64,000 nt of DNA from Flabesymbios commensalis (Eukaryota > Annelida > Polychaeta > Terebellida > Flabelligeridae), in NCBI GenBank assembly GCA_964017125.1, contig OZ024907.1, forward strand, positions 20,902,052 through 20,966,051, in the 5' to 3' direction. Positions within the stretch are counted from its first letter, which is position 1; each line of letters opens with the position of its first letter. The translations under genes were made by a program, and so were the position numbers. This document shows positions 1 to 11,050 of the stretch, piece after piece. Under the pieces are notes generated by a model. The model was not told where the DNA came from. It ran no database searches and saw only the letters and a list, made by a program, of their open reading frames with translations.

Positions 1-85
1 CCGTGTCGGCCTGATGTTGGGCCAGCGTCACAGACGGTGGGCCAGCATCAGGCCAGGATTGGGTCAATGCCTCCTGCTTGCTGGG
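1..85. mobile_element. Family P palindromic element, cut by the window edge
   Basis: The two arms GATGTTGGGCCAGCGTC and GACGGTGGGCCAGCATC pair around a three-base loop. The right arm continues to the family's outer end, GCTTGCTGG. The left outer arm is shortened by the window start. The apex CGTC-ACA-GACG matches the other copies. No coding capacity. An open frame of 137 codons starts inside it at 14, but it has no recognisable protein features and is judged chance. Confidence 0.65.
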
Positions 86-970
86 CTAGCGCTGCTCAAT
101 TTATCTGGCGATTATGAACGTCACTCACATGTCAATTGCGTTACGGAGGCTTACGTAATAATCGTGCGGCATCTAATGCATAACAAACACCCGGGAACGT
201 ATTCTTTGTCCTCAGGCCATTGTTGTCAGGGGCCATTGACAATTACCCTTCCCTTATGTACCCACTCCATACCGCCGCACATCAAATGCCATGCCGCCTT
301 ATATTCATCATGGGCGTGGCGATTTCTGATAGACCTATTGGTAAACAATTATCATATTCCTAAAAGTTGTATTTCTATTGGTCCAAATGTCCTAATCACA
401 TTTATAGCTTTCTTGAACTTTAATTAGACATAGTATCCACGTAAAATGGTAGCCGCTACTTCGAATGAAATAAAATGCGATAACATAGACAAACCGACAA
501 TGGCAAAGACCTGCGAAAAATGTAACAAGAAATTATACAAGTACAATACAAAAACAGCTGATAAAGTATACGATATCCTCTACATCTACGTTCTGTGTCA
601 CTAATCATTATCCAGCTAGGTCAGTATACAGTATATACGGTTTTAAGAAAGTTTCAAAAAAATGAAATGTCATGTAAATTGGTGATAAACTTGGTGATAT
701 ACGCTGAGATGATGAAATATTAATTCAATCTGGGGAATGTCGATCATTCATAAATATACATTTGAAGTTTTAAATTGCTTTTTGAAATTCCAGCATCAAT
801 TGAATGAAAAATACTAACAACAACTCAGCAGAAACAAGTGTTATTAAACAGGAGTCAGACCTTGAACTGTCTGAAATATAAAATCAGCTAATTTAGCCAT
901 AAAAATGTCCAGCTGACGAGTGTATAAATAGTAATAGGGATATTAATGTACCGTTAAAGGTGATAATTAA

Positions 971-1153
971 ATGTGTGTGACACTGAATAAGGAAATAATA
1001 AGTACAGGACAGAAACCAGTAGGTTTAGTAGAGGATGTGATGCAGATGAGCGCGTTCACTCCATCATCATTAGTTGAAGAACTGACGGACGAGAGCTGTA
1101 GTTCGACATTCATTGGAAAATCAAACCAGGCCCAATATTGTCGACCAGATTAA
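971..1153 (+). CDS. Weak exon candidate, 60 codons, no recognised product
   Basis: An open frame reads through 60 codons. Its second half (from about residue 17) is mixed in composition, with acidic and serine-rich stretches (SSLVEELTDESCSS), and is less AT-biased than its neighbours. No domain, signal peptide or membrane segment is visible. No partner exon was found nearby. An open frame of this length is expected by chance in 64 kb, so this is offered only as a place to look for transcript support. Confidence 0.12.
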   Translation: MCVTLNKEIISTGQKPVGLVEDVMQMSAFTPSSLVEELTDESCSSTFIGKSNQAQYCRPD

Positions 1154-1173
1154 CCTTTATCTGAGCTGAGGCA

Positions 1174-1210
1174 CCTTATTGGTCAACATGGCGATTTCAA
1201 CCAACCAGAT
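1174..1210. repeat. Family Q hairpin (ATTGGTC...CCAAT type), degenerate
   Basis: TTATTGGTCAACATGGCGAT is followed by a partly complementary TTCAACCAACCAG. Related hairpins lie at 7131-7162, 14610-14638 and 44093-44136. The best copy is at 44093. Confidence 0.4.
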
Positions 1211-1349
1211 GGCAAATATTTGGGTATAAATATCGGAGAATGGTGGACAGGCCATTAGCGTTCATAACGTCTTCGGTGTACCAAGTGCTCCATATGACAT
1301 ATTCTGCGCACTTCACCAGATGCGCTACAAATACAGATTAGATCTTTAA

Positions 1350-1587
1350 CCCTTTAAGCGCCGGTACCGCATATATTCGGGTTTTCATTTTTTATTAGCA
1401 CATTAAGGAACACCTTTTAAACATGTTAAAGATAAAATGTGAAATCAAGCAGCAATATTTGAAAACAATTTACCTTCATTTTGTCAAATCTGAATAATTT
1501 TCACTCACTTGAAGTTGTGGATCGCTTCAGCGAGACACAACTTCAAGTGGGTGAAAATTCAGATTGAATAATTTGGCGGTTAAAGGT
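1350..1587 (+). mobile_element. TTAA-flanked hairpin MITE, family A
   Basis: Begins CCCTTTAAGCGCCGG directly after TTAA and ends GGCGGTTAAAGG directly before TTAA, so the ends are inverted and the target duplication is TTAA. The left part (CATATATTCGGG...TTAGCAC) is shared with 45952-46202 and, reversed, with 56500-56704. The right part carries the stem-loop CACTTGAAGTTGTG / CACAACTTCAAGTG with apex CGCTTCAGCG. No open frame. The TTAA target and CCC-start ends resemble piggyBac-type non-autonomous elements; that class assignment is inference. Confidence 0.75.
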
Positions 1588-1961
1588 TTAATCATATAGC
1601 ATATCATTTCATCATACAGAGTGGGCTTCGGGTTATTTTATATAGACGTACAGAGAAATTATATTGTGTGGCCTGAAATATGAAGAAATAAGACATTATC
1701 TTAGTGAAGTCATTTACGATCAAATGTATGATTAGTTACTGTATATGGAATCATGAAATCAATGAAATCCATATTACCTTATTCAAGAAATCGGAGTGTG
1801 CTAACATATACCACCAATAAGCTCATTTTGTACCGATGGTTTTCCGAATTCGTTAAGAAAATACCTGATGTTTCCTTATCAATTTATATTTTATTATGAT
1901 AAGAGTACATAAAGGAGTGTAAAATTCAAATGTAGAAAACGGAAATGCTATATTTCTATGT
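1588..1961. other. Gene-free stretch
   Basis: AT-rich sequence with no open frame of note, no inverted ends and no similarity that I can see to other parts of the window. Confidence 0.35.
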
Positions 1962-2052
1962 ACACTAGGTCTGCCCATAGTATCACCGTAAATTTAGACG
2001 CCACATTTGTCTATAAAATGATGTTCTCCATTTGAGGCTGGAATTGCTGTTT
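1962..2052. repeat. Remnant of hairpin family D (half stem)
   Basis: CCATTTGAGGCTGGAATTGC at 2030 resembles one arm of the family D stem at 35335-35381; the partner arm is replaced by an A-rich run. Degenerate, low confidence. Confidence 0.3.
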
Positions 2053-2358
2053 CAAAAAAAAGAAAAAAAACAGGGTTTTTTAAACGTTTTGCTAAAATGA
2101 GGATAAATCGTTAATTTATTGGGTTACAATTAGTAATCATTGTCTATATGAAAAATCATTTTTGAGTGGTAAACCTGGAGTATAATAAGCTATTCACTGT
2201 GTATTTCCTCGTACAACTGAGCAGTGGACATGGACATAAATCTACCGTGAAGATTTGAATCATCACCGGTGAAAAGGCGAGTCAGAGTATGGTGACACTC
2301 TGCAGTCCTGTGGTTGTGTTCTGAGGAAGCAGAGGAATGACATATAAACACTGATTAA

Positions 2359-2596
2359 CCCCTTAAGCCCTCACGAAACATTAAAGCATCATTTTACATC
2401 TCTGAAAACACACTTATTTTCCTTACAACTAAAGGTTGTAAAACGAAATTTTCCATGAAACTGGTCTACCAATACTTAGCAATTTTCTTTTAAACCACAT
2501 CAAATCGTCTTCATCCACTACAAGTCGAGAATTGCGACAGCAATTCGCGGCTTGTAGTGGATGAAGATGGCAATGGTAAAGTCAGGCTCGGAAGGA
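2359..2596 (+). mobile_element. TTAA-flanked hairpin MITE, family C
   Basis: TTAA is followed by CCCCTTAAGCCCTCACGA, and the interior matches 54669-54911 and, reversed, 45590-45833. A long stem-loop pairs CTTCATCCACTACAAG with CTTGTAGTGGATGAAG, continuing inward through GAATTGC / GCAATTC to a loop around GACA. The right end (GTCAGGCTCGGAAGGAGG) is decayed relative to the intact copies. Confidence 0.7.
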
Positions 2597-2675
2597 GGAA
2601 ACAGCACTCAAGATTATACACTTGTCTTCCGTTAACCACGGCGTGGCATATGATTTTTAAATCTTGTTATTTATG

Positions 2676-2784
2676 TTTTACACTGAGTGATTGGTGCTTA
2701 CACAGAATGATTGTTGTTTTACACAGAATGATTGGTGTGGCTGGTGTTTTACGCTGAGTGGCTGGTGTTTTACACTGAGTGGCT
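2676..2784 (+). repeat. Minisatellite, ~22 bp unit, about five copies
   Basis: Imperfect units of the form GTTTTACACTGAGTG + ATTGGTG / GCTGGTG. It lies just after the family C element and just before a C-rich run (2808-2816). Confidence 0.6.
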
Positions 2785-2906
2785 ACGTGGCTACATTGAG
2801 GGATTACGCCCCCCCCCTCCCACAAGGCAAAAAAGAAAACAATTTTGAAGTTTAAAGAGGTTATTAATTATGAGAACTAATAAATCATTGTTCCACATTT
2901 AAATAT

Positions 2907-2968
2907 TACCCACCTGAAATTGTGGCTCGTGATAGCCATACACAACTTCCAGTGGGTAACAATTACAT
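2907..2968. repeat. Isolated family B-type stem-loop
   Basis: ACCCACCTGAAATTGTGG pairs with CACAACTTCCAGTGGGT around TCGTGATAGC. The stem is recognisably that of families A and B, but without TTAA ends. The arms carry mismatches (GAAAT against CTTCC), so this copy looks old. Confidence 0.5.
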
Positions 2969-2977
2969 GTAGGCTAT

Positions 2978-3068
2978 CTAATGAAGCCTAAATATCAATC
3001 AAAATATTGCTTTGGTCCAGAGCAGGCCATCTAATTTAGCGCTAAATATCAATCAAGATATTTCTTTG
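2978..3068 (+). repeat. Short direct duplication, ~53 bp
   Basis: TAAATATCAATCAA[A/G]ATATT occurs twice, with CTAAT before each and CTTTG after each. Confidence 0.6.
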
Positions 3069-3365
3069 CTCCCGAGAAATAATTCCCCCACGTATTTACA
3101 GTTATGGCGGTGATTTAATTACAAAAAACTCGGTGTTGCAGTAATTGATTCTGGTTAAGTGAGAGAGCCTATAACCTAATCCTGCTGGATGATTAAGGAC
3201 AATATAATCAGCAGTGTGATAGAATATTAGCATTTCAAAAACTGTTGTGATATTCATGTTGAGAAGCAGACGACCTGCCTAATAACTCACTGGTTAACTC
3301 CAAGTCTACGAATCGATGGCACATGATTTAGTGGCATCCTTTCTACAAACAACGAGATCACTACA

Positions 3366-3471
3366 CAGCAAGCACGAGACATTCAGCCAATGTTGGTACA
3401 ATGTTGGGCCAGCCTCGAAGACGATGGGCCAACATTGTACCAACATTGACTGAATGTCTCGTGTTTGCTGG
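3366..3471. mobile_element. Family P palindromic element, full length
   Basis: A 106 bp near-perfect palindrome from CAGCAAGCACGAGACATT to its complement ending TGTCTCGTGTTTGCTGG. The middle stem TGGTACAATGTTGGGCC pairs with GGCCCAACATTGTACCA; this GTAC-containing segment is particular to this copy. The apex reads CCTC-GAA-GACG, one base off the usual CGTC. No coding capacity. Confidence 0.8.
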
Positions 3472-3709
3472 TATCCTAGCAGGAGACAGCCTCACTAAAC
3501 GTTTAGATTTGTCGAATTAAAATAATGTGGATTTTTAACACATCAACCCTGTAATCGATCATTAATCATTTTATGCGTGTTTTGAATAATATTTGTTGAA
3601 TAACAAATGTTGTATCCCACAACAATAAGGACCCCTGGACGCTGATTTCATTAGACATTAGTATTTGAAATAAGGTCATTTTTAGGATTTTCAAAAGAAA
3701 TACTAGGAT
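3472..3709. other. Gene-free spacer with H-like remnant
   Basis: TTTTGAATAATATTTGTTGAATAA near 3580 resembles the left interior of the TTAA element at 24277-24604. Otherwise nothing recognisable. Confidence 0.3.
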
Positions 3710-3713
3710 TTAA

Positions 3714-3951
3714 CCCTTTCGCCGCTAAGAACGACTATAAGCCTAGTCGTTTTTAATCCGTTTCATCAGCCGATGAAATCACTGATATGGGGAATACAAT
3801 TATTTGCGTTAAACATCAAGATTTGCAAATATTCGGTCACAAATAAACCAAATATGAGTAATTTTCACCCTCTTGAAGTTGTGGGTCGAGGTAGCGAGAC
3901 ACAACTTCAAGAGGCTGGAAATTTAAATTTAATAACTTAGCGCTTTAAGGG
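3714..3951 (+). mobile_element. TTAA-flanked hairpin MITE, family B
   Basis: TTAA at 3710-3713, then CCCTTTCGCCGCTAAG; right end TTAGCGCTTTAAGGG followed by TTAG. Near the left end the motif ACTATAAGCCTAGTCGT is shared in form with other B copies. The stem-loop near the right pairs CCCTCTTGAAGTTGTG with CACAACTTCAAGAGG. Compared with other copies (CACTTGAAG / CTTCAAGTG), one stem pair is swapped on both sides. Confidence 0.78.
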
Positions 3952-4700
3952 TTAGAGAGGGTTAAAGAGAACTAAAGAGGTGATATTTAAAAAGAGAAAT
4001 GAGGTCACACTCACAGCGGTACAATATCGATTGAGCAATTTATCATAATAATTATAGGGTACATTACGAAATGAGTATAAAATATAATTGGAGAATTGAT
4101 TTATGATGCCCATAACAGGGCAATAAGCAGCCATAATATAAAGTCTTATCTGAGGTATTATGTTAGTTGTCTGGTTCGCTTATCTCTGATACAGTCGGCT
4201 GGTGGTGTGGATCATCCTTCAAAAGCCATGGGAAAGGAGACAGTGGACTTTAAAAGAATGTTAGAATCAAACTGGTTGTCCTTAGATCCGTGGAAGTGTA
4301 GGCTAATTCCCAGCTAATGATGGCCCCTGTTAGCCAAGTAAACAATACCGCTTGATCCACAACCAGCCAGCTGTGCATGCTATTTATCGCTCACGGCCCA
4401 GTTAAGGACCACCGGGTACAAACAAGCTCTTAACTCTAAAATATTCAGCTTCTCTAATTGTAAGAACACACCATATATAAAATATAAAAGAGTTCTTACG
4501 TGTTTCAACTCAGTGTTTGTGATTCGCCGAAGTATTACAAATATAAATCATAGGCAAACGAGTCTCTCTTGACAAACAGCGGCGTTTTCTGTGGATGACC
4601 TAGAGAGGAAAGTGTGCCTGTTTCCATCGGACCAATAATGCCACATCATTGGCCTTTTATGTGAAGTCGATTTGCGGCGGAGCAATTCGCCTGTTCCCGT
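3952..4700. other. Gene-free stretch
   Basis: Two short open frames here (up to 74 codons) have no recognisable features. No repeat ends were found. Confidence 0.35.
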
Positions 4701-4807
4701 CCCAGAAAACACGATACATCGATCCAATGCTGTTTTAATGTTGGGCCAGCGTCGCAGACGCTGGCGCAACATTAAAACTGCATTGGATCAATGTCTCTTT
4801 TTTGCTG
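4701..4807. mobile_element. Family P palindromic element
   Basis: Core arms TTTTAATGTTGGGCCAGCGTC and GACGCTGGCGCAACATTAAAA pair around GCA. The outer arms (ATCCAATGC / GCATTGGAT) also pair. The outer ends AAACACGA and TGTCTCTTTTTTGCTG are partly decayed. Confidence 0.75.
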
Positions 4808-4996
4808 CGATGGCGCTCTCCCCGAGGCAGCCGTAAGCCGGGGAGACCGGGGCAAAACGGTCCCCAGCCGAGCAGGGTGACAGAAGAAGAATTGGAGGAA
4901 ATCTGCGGAAAAAACTCTGGTAATCTGCAGCTACTCCTGCTCGGATTGCGTACTGTGAACACTCGGCTGGATGCCCTGTGCACAACCATATATTGA
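4802..4996 (+). CDS. Weak exon or ORF fragment, 64 codons
   Basis: A GC-richer frame starting at the edge of the P element. After a basic, proline/glycine-rich start (RSPRGSRKPGRPG) comes a stretch with helix-forming, coiled-coil-like spacing (VTEEELEEICGKNSGNLQLL, then LRTVNTRLDAL). The change in composition and the heptad-like leucines make this more protein-like than other frames here. It could be part of a transposon ORF1-like protein or a host exon. No neighbour supports either. Confidence 0.22.
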   Translation: MLRWRSPRGSRKPGRPGQNGPQPSRVTEEELEEICGKNSGNLQLLLLGLRTVNTRLDALCTTIY

Positions 4997-5750
4997 TCAA
5001 AATCACACAGTCCTTCTCCAGAGAAAACCCTAACCAGCTGGTGGCGGCACTGCTAATAGCTCTGGTGACGCCTTAACAAATTACTACCCTTAACACAAGG
5101 GGAAAGAAATGGTCTAATGCGTCAAAAAGTTATGTTTCATGATATATAAGCGTCTAGAAAACCAACAGTAAAAAAAGTTATTCTAAACTTTTCGATTTCT
5201 GTCTTGTATGGCTCCTTTTTTCTAGTAAAGTGTAAAACTAGAAATGACCAAGAACGTTCTGATCAAGAACGTTTGCATATTTGATATGTCATATCAAACA
5301 TAAGTTTTGATATGACAGAGATTATGACGTGGCTAATTATTGCGGTGTTATTCAAACAAATACATGTAGACATACACATCGTACTTGTGATGGGGATAGA
5401 AATGTACTCATGGTGATAACTTTTAGAAAAAAACATTTCACATATATCATAAAGAGGTTAGTTAATATTAGATAACCTGTCGCTCATCATATGTTCGCTC
5501 TATCGTGGCAATCATCAAGTCAGCTCATATCGTGCTTTTACAGAGGAGAAGATTTGTTGAACCTGATTCAATAAGGTTAATTATTGAATCAACTAGGTGA
5601 AATAAAATGTAAATGCCCAATGGCCACCCTCTGGGTTAAGGTAGGGCCTATTTGTTTGCGGAAAAAATGAATTTGATCCATCAATAGCAAGGTGGTCTGC
5701 TTAACCATGACATACATACATTTTCCGTTCCTGTAGTACATTTTATGCAT
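4997..5750. other. Gene-free stretch
   Basis: AT-rich unique sequence. A small inverted pair around TTTGATATGTCATATCAAA at 5280 is the only local structure. Confidence 0.35.
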
Positions 5751-5844
5751 AATAGATGTTAAATAAATATACAAATAAGCGAATGGATGATTAAATATAA
5801 TAGATGTTAGATAAATATACAAATAAGCGAATGGATGATTAAAT
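5751..5844 (+). repeat. Tandem duplication, 46 bp units spaced 48 bp
   Basis: The segment starting AATAGATGTTA and ending GGATGATTAAAT is repeated at 5751-5796 and 5799-5844 with one substitution, indicating a recent duplication. A 96-codon minus-strand frame covers it and is an artefact of the repeat. Confidence 0.8.
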
Positions 5845-6117
5845 AATCGAGCTAACAAAACAGCAAAACAGCGGAGCAAAACCTGAATGAAGCTTCAGAA
5901 TACAGCAACCAATACTTGATTTCTATGTTAGACTGGACAATATGAACCATATGAGGAAATGAACAAGGAAAGGATGACACATCTTGAGATGTAGCTTGGA
6001 GGTCAATCACTGGGTTTGATGGCCGGAGAGGCTGCCCCGAGAGTGGGGGGAGGGAGGTGTGGAGACTGCCCCGTGAGGGTGCTGGTAATTATGGCAGTGC
6101 TGTGAGTCTGTAATAGC

Positions 6118-6214
6118 CTAGCGAGGGGGAGACGCTGTCTCAATGCTGGTTTAATGCTGGGCCACCGTCTACGACGTTGGCCCAACATTAAGACAGCATT
6201 AAGTGAAAGCCTGG
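6118..6214. mobile_element. Family P palindromic element
   Basis: The core GCTGGGCCACCGTC / GACGTTGGCCCAACATTA encloses the loop TAC, and flanking arms AATGCTGGTTTAATG and CATTAAGACAGCATT pair imperfectly. The outer ends have lost the CAGCAAACACGAG motif. Confidence 0.6.
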
Positions 6215-6310
6215 AGGAGGTTGACCTGGTCAGTGATTACCTGAGAGAGGCGTCCTCAAGACAACCTCATCATCATATACAACCATATACTCACAAACAT
6301 GACATAAAGA

Positions 6311-6395
6311 CACAAAGTTGACCTAATGCAGGGCCAACATTGCAAACTGTGGGCCAGCATTAACACGACATTGGGTCAACGTCTCGTGTAGGCTA
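6311..6395. mobile_element. Family P palindromic element, degenerate
   Basis: The right half (CACGACATTGGGTCAACGTCTCGTGTA) is typical, but the core arms GGGCCAACATTGCAA and CTGTGGGCCAGC no longer form a clean hairpin. It lies 96 bp after another copy. Confidence 0.5.
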
Positions 6396-6573
6396 CCGAC
6401 GAAATGTGCACACATACACCATTACGTCTTCAAGGCTTCTAATCTAGCTAGTCCTAGCAACGCCGTCGCCGCAAGAACAGTCATTGTACCACATATATCA
6501 TTATGTCATTCTAGATGTTCTAGGAGCATATAAAAACAAGGTTATATCTTGCAAATAAATAAGTTATTTAACC

Positions 6574-6735
6574 ATTATTGATAATCATCAACTTAAAATC
6601 TACCCATTGGTATTTGTTATGTAACATACAAAAACAATGTCTCATTATTGATAACCATCAACTTGAAATCTACTCATTGGCATTTGTTATTTAACATACA
6701 AAAACAGTGTCTCATCTCAAAAAATAGTTTGGTAA
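6574..6735 (+). repeat. Tandem repeat, 70 bp unit, two copies plus a partial third
   Basis: Units start ATTATTGATAA[T/C]CATCAACTT at 6574 and 6644, and a diverged partial unit starts near 6722 (GTTGTTGATAATCATAAACT). Confidence 0.75.
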
Positions 6736-7284
6736 TTTAACCAGTTGTTGATAATCATAAACTCGAAAGTTAGTCTTTGTTTTTTTTACTGCAACTCAAA
6801 TGAGACTTTCGCTTTGAAATATAATTTACTCTGGTATTACGTTTTTATTAAATGGTCTGCATGACCTCCATTCTAAATGAATCAAACTGAGATAAAATGT
6901 GCAGTTATTGTTAAGCTACACATGTATAAAACCTGGATAATTTGAGAACCTGATGACAATCTGGCGCCTGGTAATGTGAACGTTTCTTGTTAGTGGACTG
7001 ATCCCTATATGTACAAATCAATGGCATGTGAGATCATGTGGGATTTGTAGGGATTCCACCTTACAAGCCAGCAAAGGGACAGTGTCCAGGACCAGGGTGC
7101 AACCGCAAACTGACCAGAAACTTAGGCCTGTGATTGGTCAAGATGGTGATGTCGACCAATGATAGACTCACACAGTTTGCGAATAAGTATGACATTATTG
7201 GACCAGAACAGGCTGGTTTTAGATCAGGTTTTTCTACAACTGATCACATGTTTTGCTTAAAAGCTCTGATCGACATTTATTTGA
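6736..7284. other. Gene-free stretch with one family Q hairpin
   Basis: Unique sequence. It contains TGATTGGTCAAGATGGTGAT...TCGACCAAT at 7131-7162, a family Q hairpin. Confidence 0.35.
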
Positions 7285-9844
7285 ACAAGACTACATAAGT
7301 CCAGGAGCTCCCGCTCCGAATTAGAATTTGATTTAAGCAATTTTGTATAGGGTTATTAATGTAGTCCTAGTCTAGGTCAAAAATCAAGACGCAAGACAAC
7401 TAGGTCTAAGAAGCCCAGTCTAAGAGTAAGATGAGAACCTCCATTGAAATTAATGATCCTAATCAGTATCCCAGTAATGGTCTACCTATCTGGCATGGTT
7501 TACCCGATATCAGGCCAATCGAGTTAACTAATAGCTGATTTACGGTCATTTTGAATTCGATATAAATTAGTTAAAAACTTAGGGTGCATCCTCCCCCGAA
7601 ACCTCAAATTTTGTTTTATAGTAATGGACTAACATCTAACACAGTTTGCAAAATATTGGGCATGTGAAAGTAAATAATGGCCTATAGGGGGCCATTTTGA
7701 ATTTGATCGAGTCAGAATTTTTCAAGATGCATCCTCAGCTGAAATCTCACATTTCATTCTATAGTAATCGTCTAGCTATCTAGCATGGTTTACCAAATAT
7801 CGGCCATGTGAAAGTGAATAATGGCCTAAAGGCGGCCATTTTGAATTTGATCAAGTCAAAATTTTCCAAGATGCATCCTCAGCTGAAATCTCACATTTCA
7901 TTCTATAGTAATGGTCTAGCCATCTAGCACGGTTTACCAAATATCGCCCATGTGAAAGTGAATAATGGCCGATAGGAGGCCATTTTGAATTTGATCAAGT
8001 CAAAATTTTTCAAGATGCATCCTCTCCTGAAATCTCACATTTTGTTTTATAGTAATGGTCTAGCCATCTAGTACGGTTACTAAAAACCGGCTATGTGAAA
8101 GTGAATAATGGCCGATAGGCGGCCATTTTGAATTTGATCGAGTCAATTTTTTTTAAGATGCATCCTCTCTTGTAATCTCACATTTTGTTTTATAGTAATG
8201 GTCCAGCTATCTAACACGGTTTACCAAATATCAGCAATGTGCAAGTGAATAGTAGCCGATAGGCGGCCATTTTGAATTCGATTGAGTCGAAAGTTTTTAA
8301 AAGGCATCCTCTCTCGAAACGTCACATTTTGTTTTATAGTAATGGTCTAGCTATCTAGCACGGTTTACCTGATATCAGGCCTATCGAGGTAAATAATGCT
8401 GATTGTCGGCCATTTTGAATTCGTAAGTTAAAAATTTTCAGGGTGCATCCTCCCCCGAAAATCACACTTTGTTTTATAGTAATCAGGCAATGGTCTAGCC
8501 ATCTAGCACGGTTTACCAAATATCAGCCATGTGAAAATGAATAATGGCCGAAAAGGCGGCCATTTTAAATTTGATCAAGTCAATTTTTTTCAAGATGCAT
8601 CCTCATCTGAAATCTCACATTTCGTTTTACAGTAATGGTCTAGCCATCTAGCACGGTTGACCAAATAACGGCCATGTGAAAGTGAATAATGGCCGATAAG
8701 CGGCCATTTTGAATTTTATCGAGTCAAATTTTTTCAAGATGCATCCTCTCCTGAAATCACACATTTTGTTTTATAGTAATGGTCTAGCCATCTAGCACGG
8801 TTTACCAAATAACGGCCATGTGAAAGTGAATAATGGCTGATTGGCGGCCATTTTGAACTTTGACAAAATGATTTTTTTCAAAATACATCGTCTCCTGAAG
8901 CCTTACAATTTGTTTTATAGTAATGGTGTAGATATCTTGAGCGGTTTTCATGATATTCCACAATATCAGGCCTGTCGAGGTGAATAATGGCTGATAGGCG
9001 GCCATTTTGAATTTTATCAACTTTAAATTTTTCAGGATGCATCCTCTCCTGAAACCTTACAATTTATTTGATATTAATGGTGTAGCTATCTTGAGCGGTT
9101 TTCATGATATTCCGCAATATCAGGCCTGTCGAGGTGAATAATGGCCGATAGGCGGCCATTTTTAATTTTATCGACTTGAATTTTTTCAAGATGCATCCTC
9201 TCCTGAAACCTCACAATTTGTTTTATAGTAATGGTGTAGCTATCTTGAGCGGTTTTCATGATATTCCGCAAAATCTTTCAGTCGGATTTACCGATGTTAT
9301 AAATTAGGTCAAAGTGCTGGGTCAACTTCAAGGTCAAGGTCCAAAAACCTGAAAAGGCACAACTAGGGACCTTAGAGAACATGTATGTGCAATATGACTG
9401 TCATCGGCCCAGTACTTTTCGAGATCTGCTCCGGAAACGAAGTGCGCGTCAAAACGTCTAAATAGGTCATAGTTCTGAACCAGAAGTAGGTCAAAGTTCA
9501 AATACCCCAAAAGGCACAACTAGACCCCCTAGGGGTGTTGTGTGTAAAATTTGAAGACAATCGGACAAGTACTTTCAGAGATATGCTCCGGAAACGAATT
9601 GTTTACGGACGGCCCAACGGCCCAACGCCGTCACATCATCATTTTCTCCTCTGCAACCTTGCGTATTGAATTCAGATTAAAAATATTTTAACCCGTCCAT
9701 TAGCCACCTGGAAGTAACCCACATACCAAAAATTGTTATCCTAGCTTATTTTCTCACAAAGTTATAGGCAAAAGAAGAGGCCAAAAAAAAACGGAGGTAG
9801 AATCCATAGCTCCCTTCGCTCACCTACGGTGACGACGGGAGCTA
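7285..9844 (+). mobile_element. F1 element copy 1: tandem-core element with 3' hairpin
   Basis: The head begins ACAAGACTACATAAGTCCAG and holds AGCTCCCGC. Twelve core units of about 140-155 bp follow, each with a GGTCTAGCCATCTAGCACGG-like start, a GGCCGATAGGCGGCC hairpin and the marker GATGCATCCTC. The tail (from about 9270) contains AGGTCAAAGTTCA at 9488-9500 and GCTCCGGAAACGAA, then the terminal hairpin TAGCTCCC...GGGAGCTA (9807-9844) with an inner TCACC-TAC-GGTGA stem just before CTAA. No transposase is present. Known parallel: non-autonomous Helentron/'pearl' elements of bivalves also carry tandem ~150-160 bp cores. That placement is inference. Minus-strand frames of 61-72 codons are shadows of the cores. 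Confidence 0.7.
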
Positions 9845-10489
9845 ACAAAAAGAAAAAAACTATACTGTTGCTACATTTACTACAGCAAGGCATTCGACTC
9901 AGTAGCACGAACAGAATTGTGGCATAAAAAACTAAATTGTAATATATCCGGAAAACTCTTACGAGTGATATTTCAAATGTACCAATCAGCAAAATCGTGT
10001 GTGGCTTTAGACGGGGTGCTTTCTGATAATTTTTTATGTATGACAGGGGTACGGCAGGGAGAAAATTGATCTCCTTTACTATTTTCTATATTTTTAAACG
10101 ACTTAAGTACATTTCTTAAACCTGCTTCCGATGGTTTAAATTTTATTAAAACTATTTCAACCGATATAGACAATCGGCTATCATCAGTTTTAAAAGTACA
10201 TGTTCTTTTATACGCCGACGATACTGTGCTACTTGCTGAAACACCGAACGACCTGCAGCGATGTATCAGTTTGATGAAGACTATTGTCATAATTGGGGGC
10301 TAAAAATAAATACCTCCAAAACTTAGGTAACTTTTTTTTTGAGGTAAGGTTAGAAACCTACCAAATTTTGTTTTGAGTGGGAATAAACTAGACATTGTAT
10401 AAAGCTATAAATACTTAGGTGTACATTTTAATTATAACGGCAAATTTACTGTAGCAAAAAATGATCTATGTTGTAAAGGATCTCGTGCC

Positions 10490-10855
10490 ATGTTTTCACT
10501 TTTAAGGAAATGTAAACAGCTACAACTTCCTATTGACATACAGCTCCAACTGTTTGATGTTTTAGTGAAGCCGGTAGTGCTCTATGGTTGTGAAGTTTGG
10601 GCACACGAAGGTACTGAGGTAGTGAAAAAATTACACTTAAGGTTTTGCAAATATATTTTGTCACTCAATAAATCACCTTGTACGAATATGGTATACGGAG
10701 AATTGGGGATAACACCTCTGCTACTCCATGCACAAAGTAGGATGATAATGTTCTGGTCAAAAATTATCGAGCCAACAGGGAAAAATAAATTGTCAAATGC
10801 CATGTATCAATTACTTTTAAAACTACATAATGACGGTATATATGAGTCACAATAG
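10490..10855 (+). pseudogene. LINE ORF2 fragment, post-RT connection region
   Basis: A 121-codon open segment of the LINE ORF2. It includes LPIDIQLQLFDVLVKPVVLY, GCEVW and MVYGELGITPLL, all typical of the region after the reverse transcriptase palm in many LINEs of aquatic invertebrates. It is in the same frame as the YADD motif upstream, so the visible start codon is internal and not a real translation start. It would have encoded part of the enzyme that copies element RNA at the insertion site. Confidence 0.8.
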
Positions 10856-11050
10856 ATAAAAACAGTTCAGCATAATATACTTGAAAGTTGTGGTTTCTCT
10901 GGTGTCTGGAGAAACCAGGCAATTACTTGCAGCCCTGAAAATTTCAAAAAACATATTCAGCAGCGACTGGCTGACCAGTTCTTTCAAAAATGGTCCGCTG
11001 AAATATACCAAAGTAATAAATGCATTAATTATGGAATATTTAGGACGACA

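Larger units (their letters stand above)
86..1345. other. Gene-free stretch, AT-rich, no clear element
   Basis: Unique-looking sequence. It holds one weak exon candidate (971-1153) and a small CCAAT-type hairpin (1174-1210), listed separately. I see no splice-bounded exon series, repeat ends or RNA gene. Confidence 0.4.

Noticed and set aside
14-427. 137-codon open frame, the longest in the window
   Set aside because: It starts inside a family P hairpin and continues through sequence with no domain, splice or codon signal; length alone is not evidence in a 64 kb window.
5589-5879. 96-codon minus-strand frame with a duplicated peptide
   Set aside because: The peptide repeat is the translation of the 48 bp tandem DNA duplication at 5751-5844.
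8802-9519. Repeated minus-strand frames reading KFKMAAYQPLFTS and MCLLGYLNFDLLLV, also at 17.5, 33.7 and 59.4 kb
   Set aside because: They recur only because the F1 cores and tail recur; the frame is not kept across cores of different length.
9973-10290. 105-codon minus-strand gene
   Set aside because: It is the antisense shadow of the LINE reverse transcriptase segment, which carries YADD on the plus strand.
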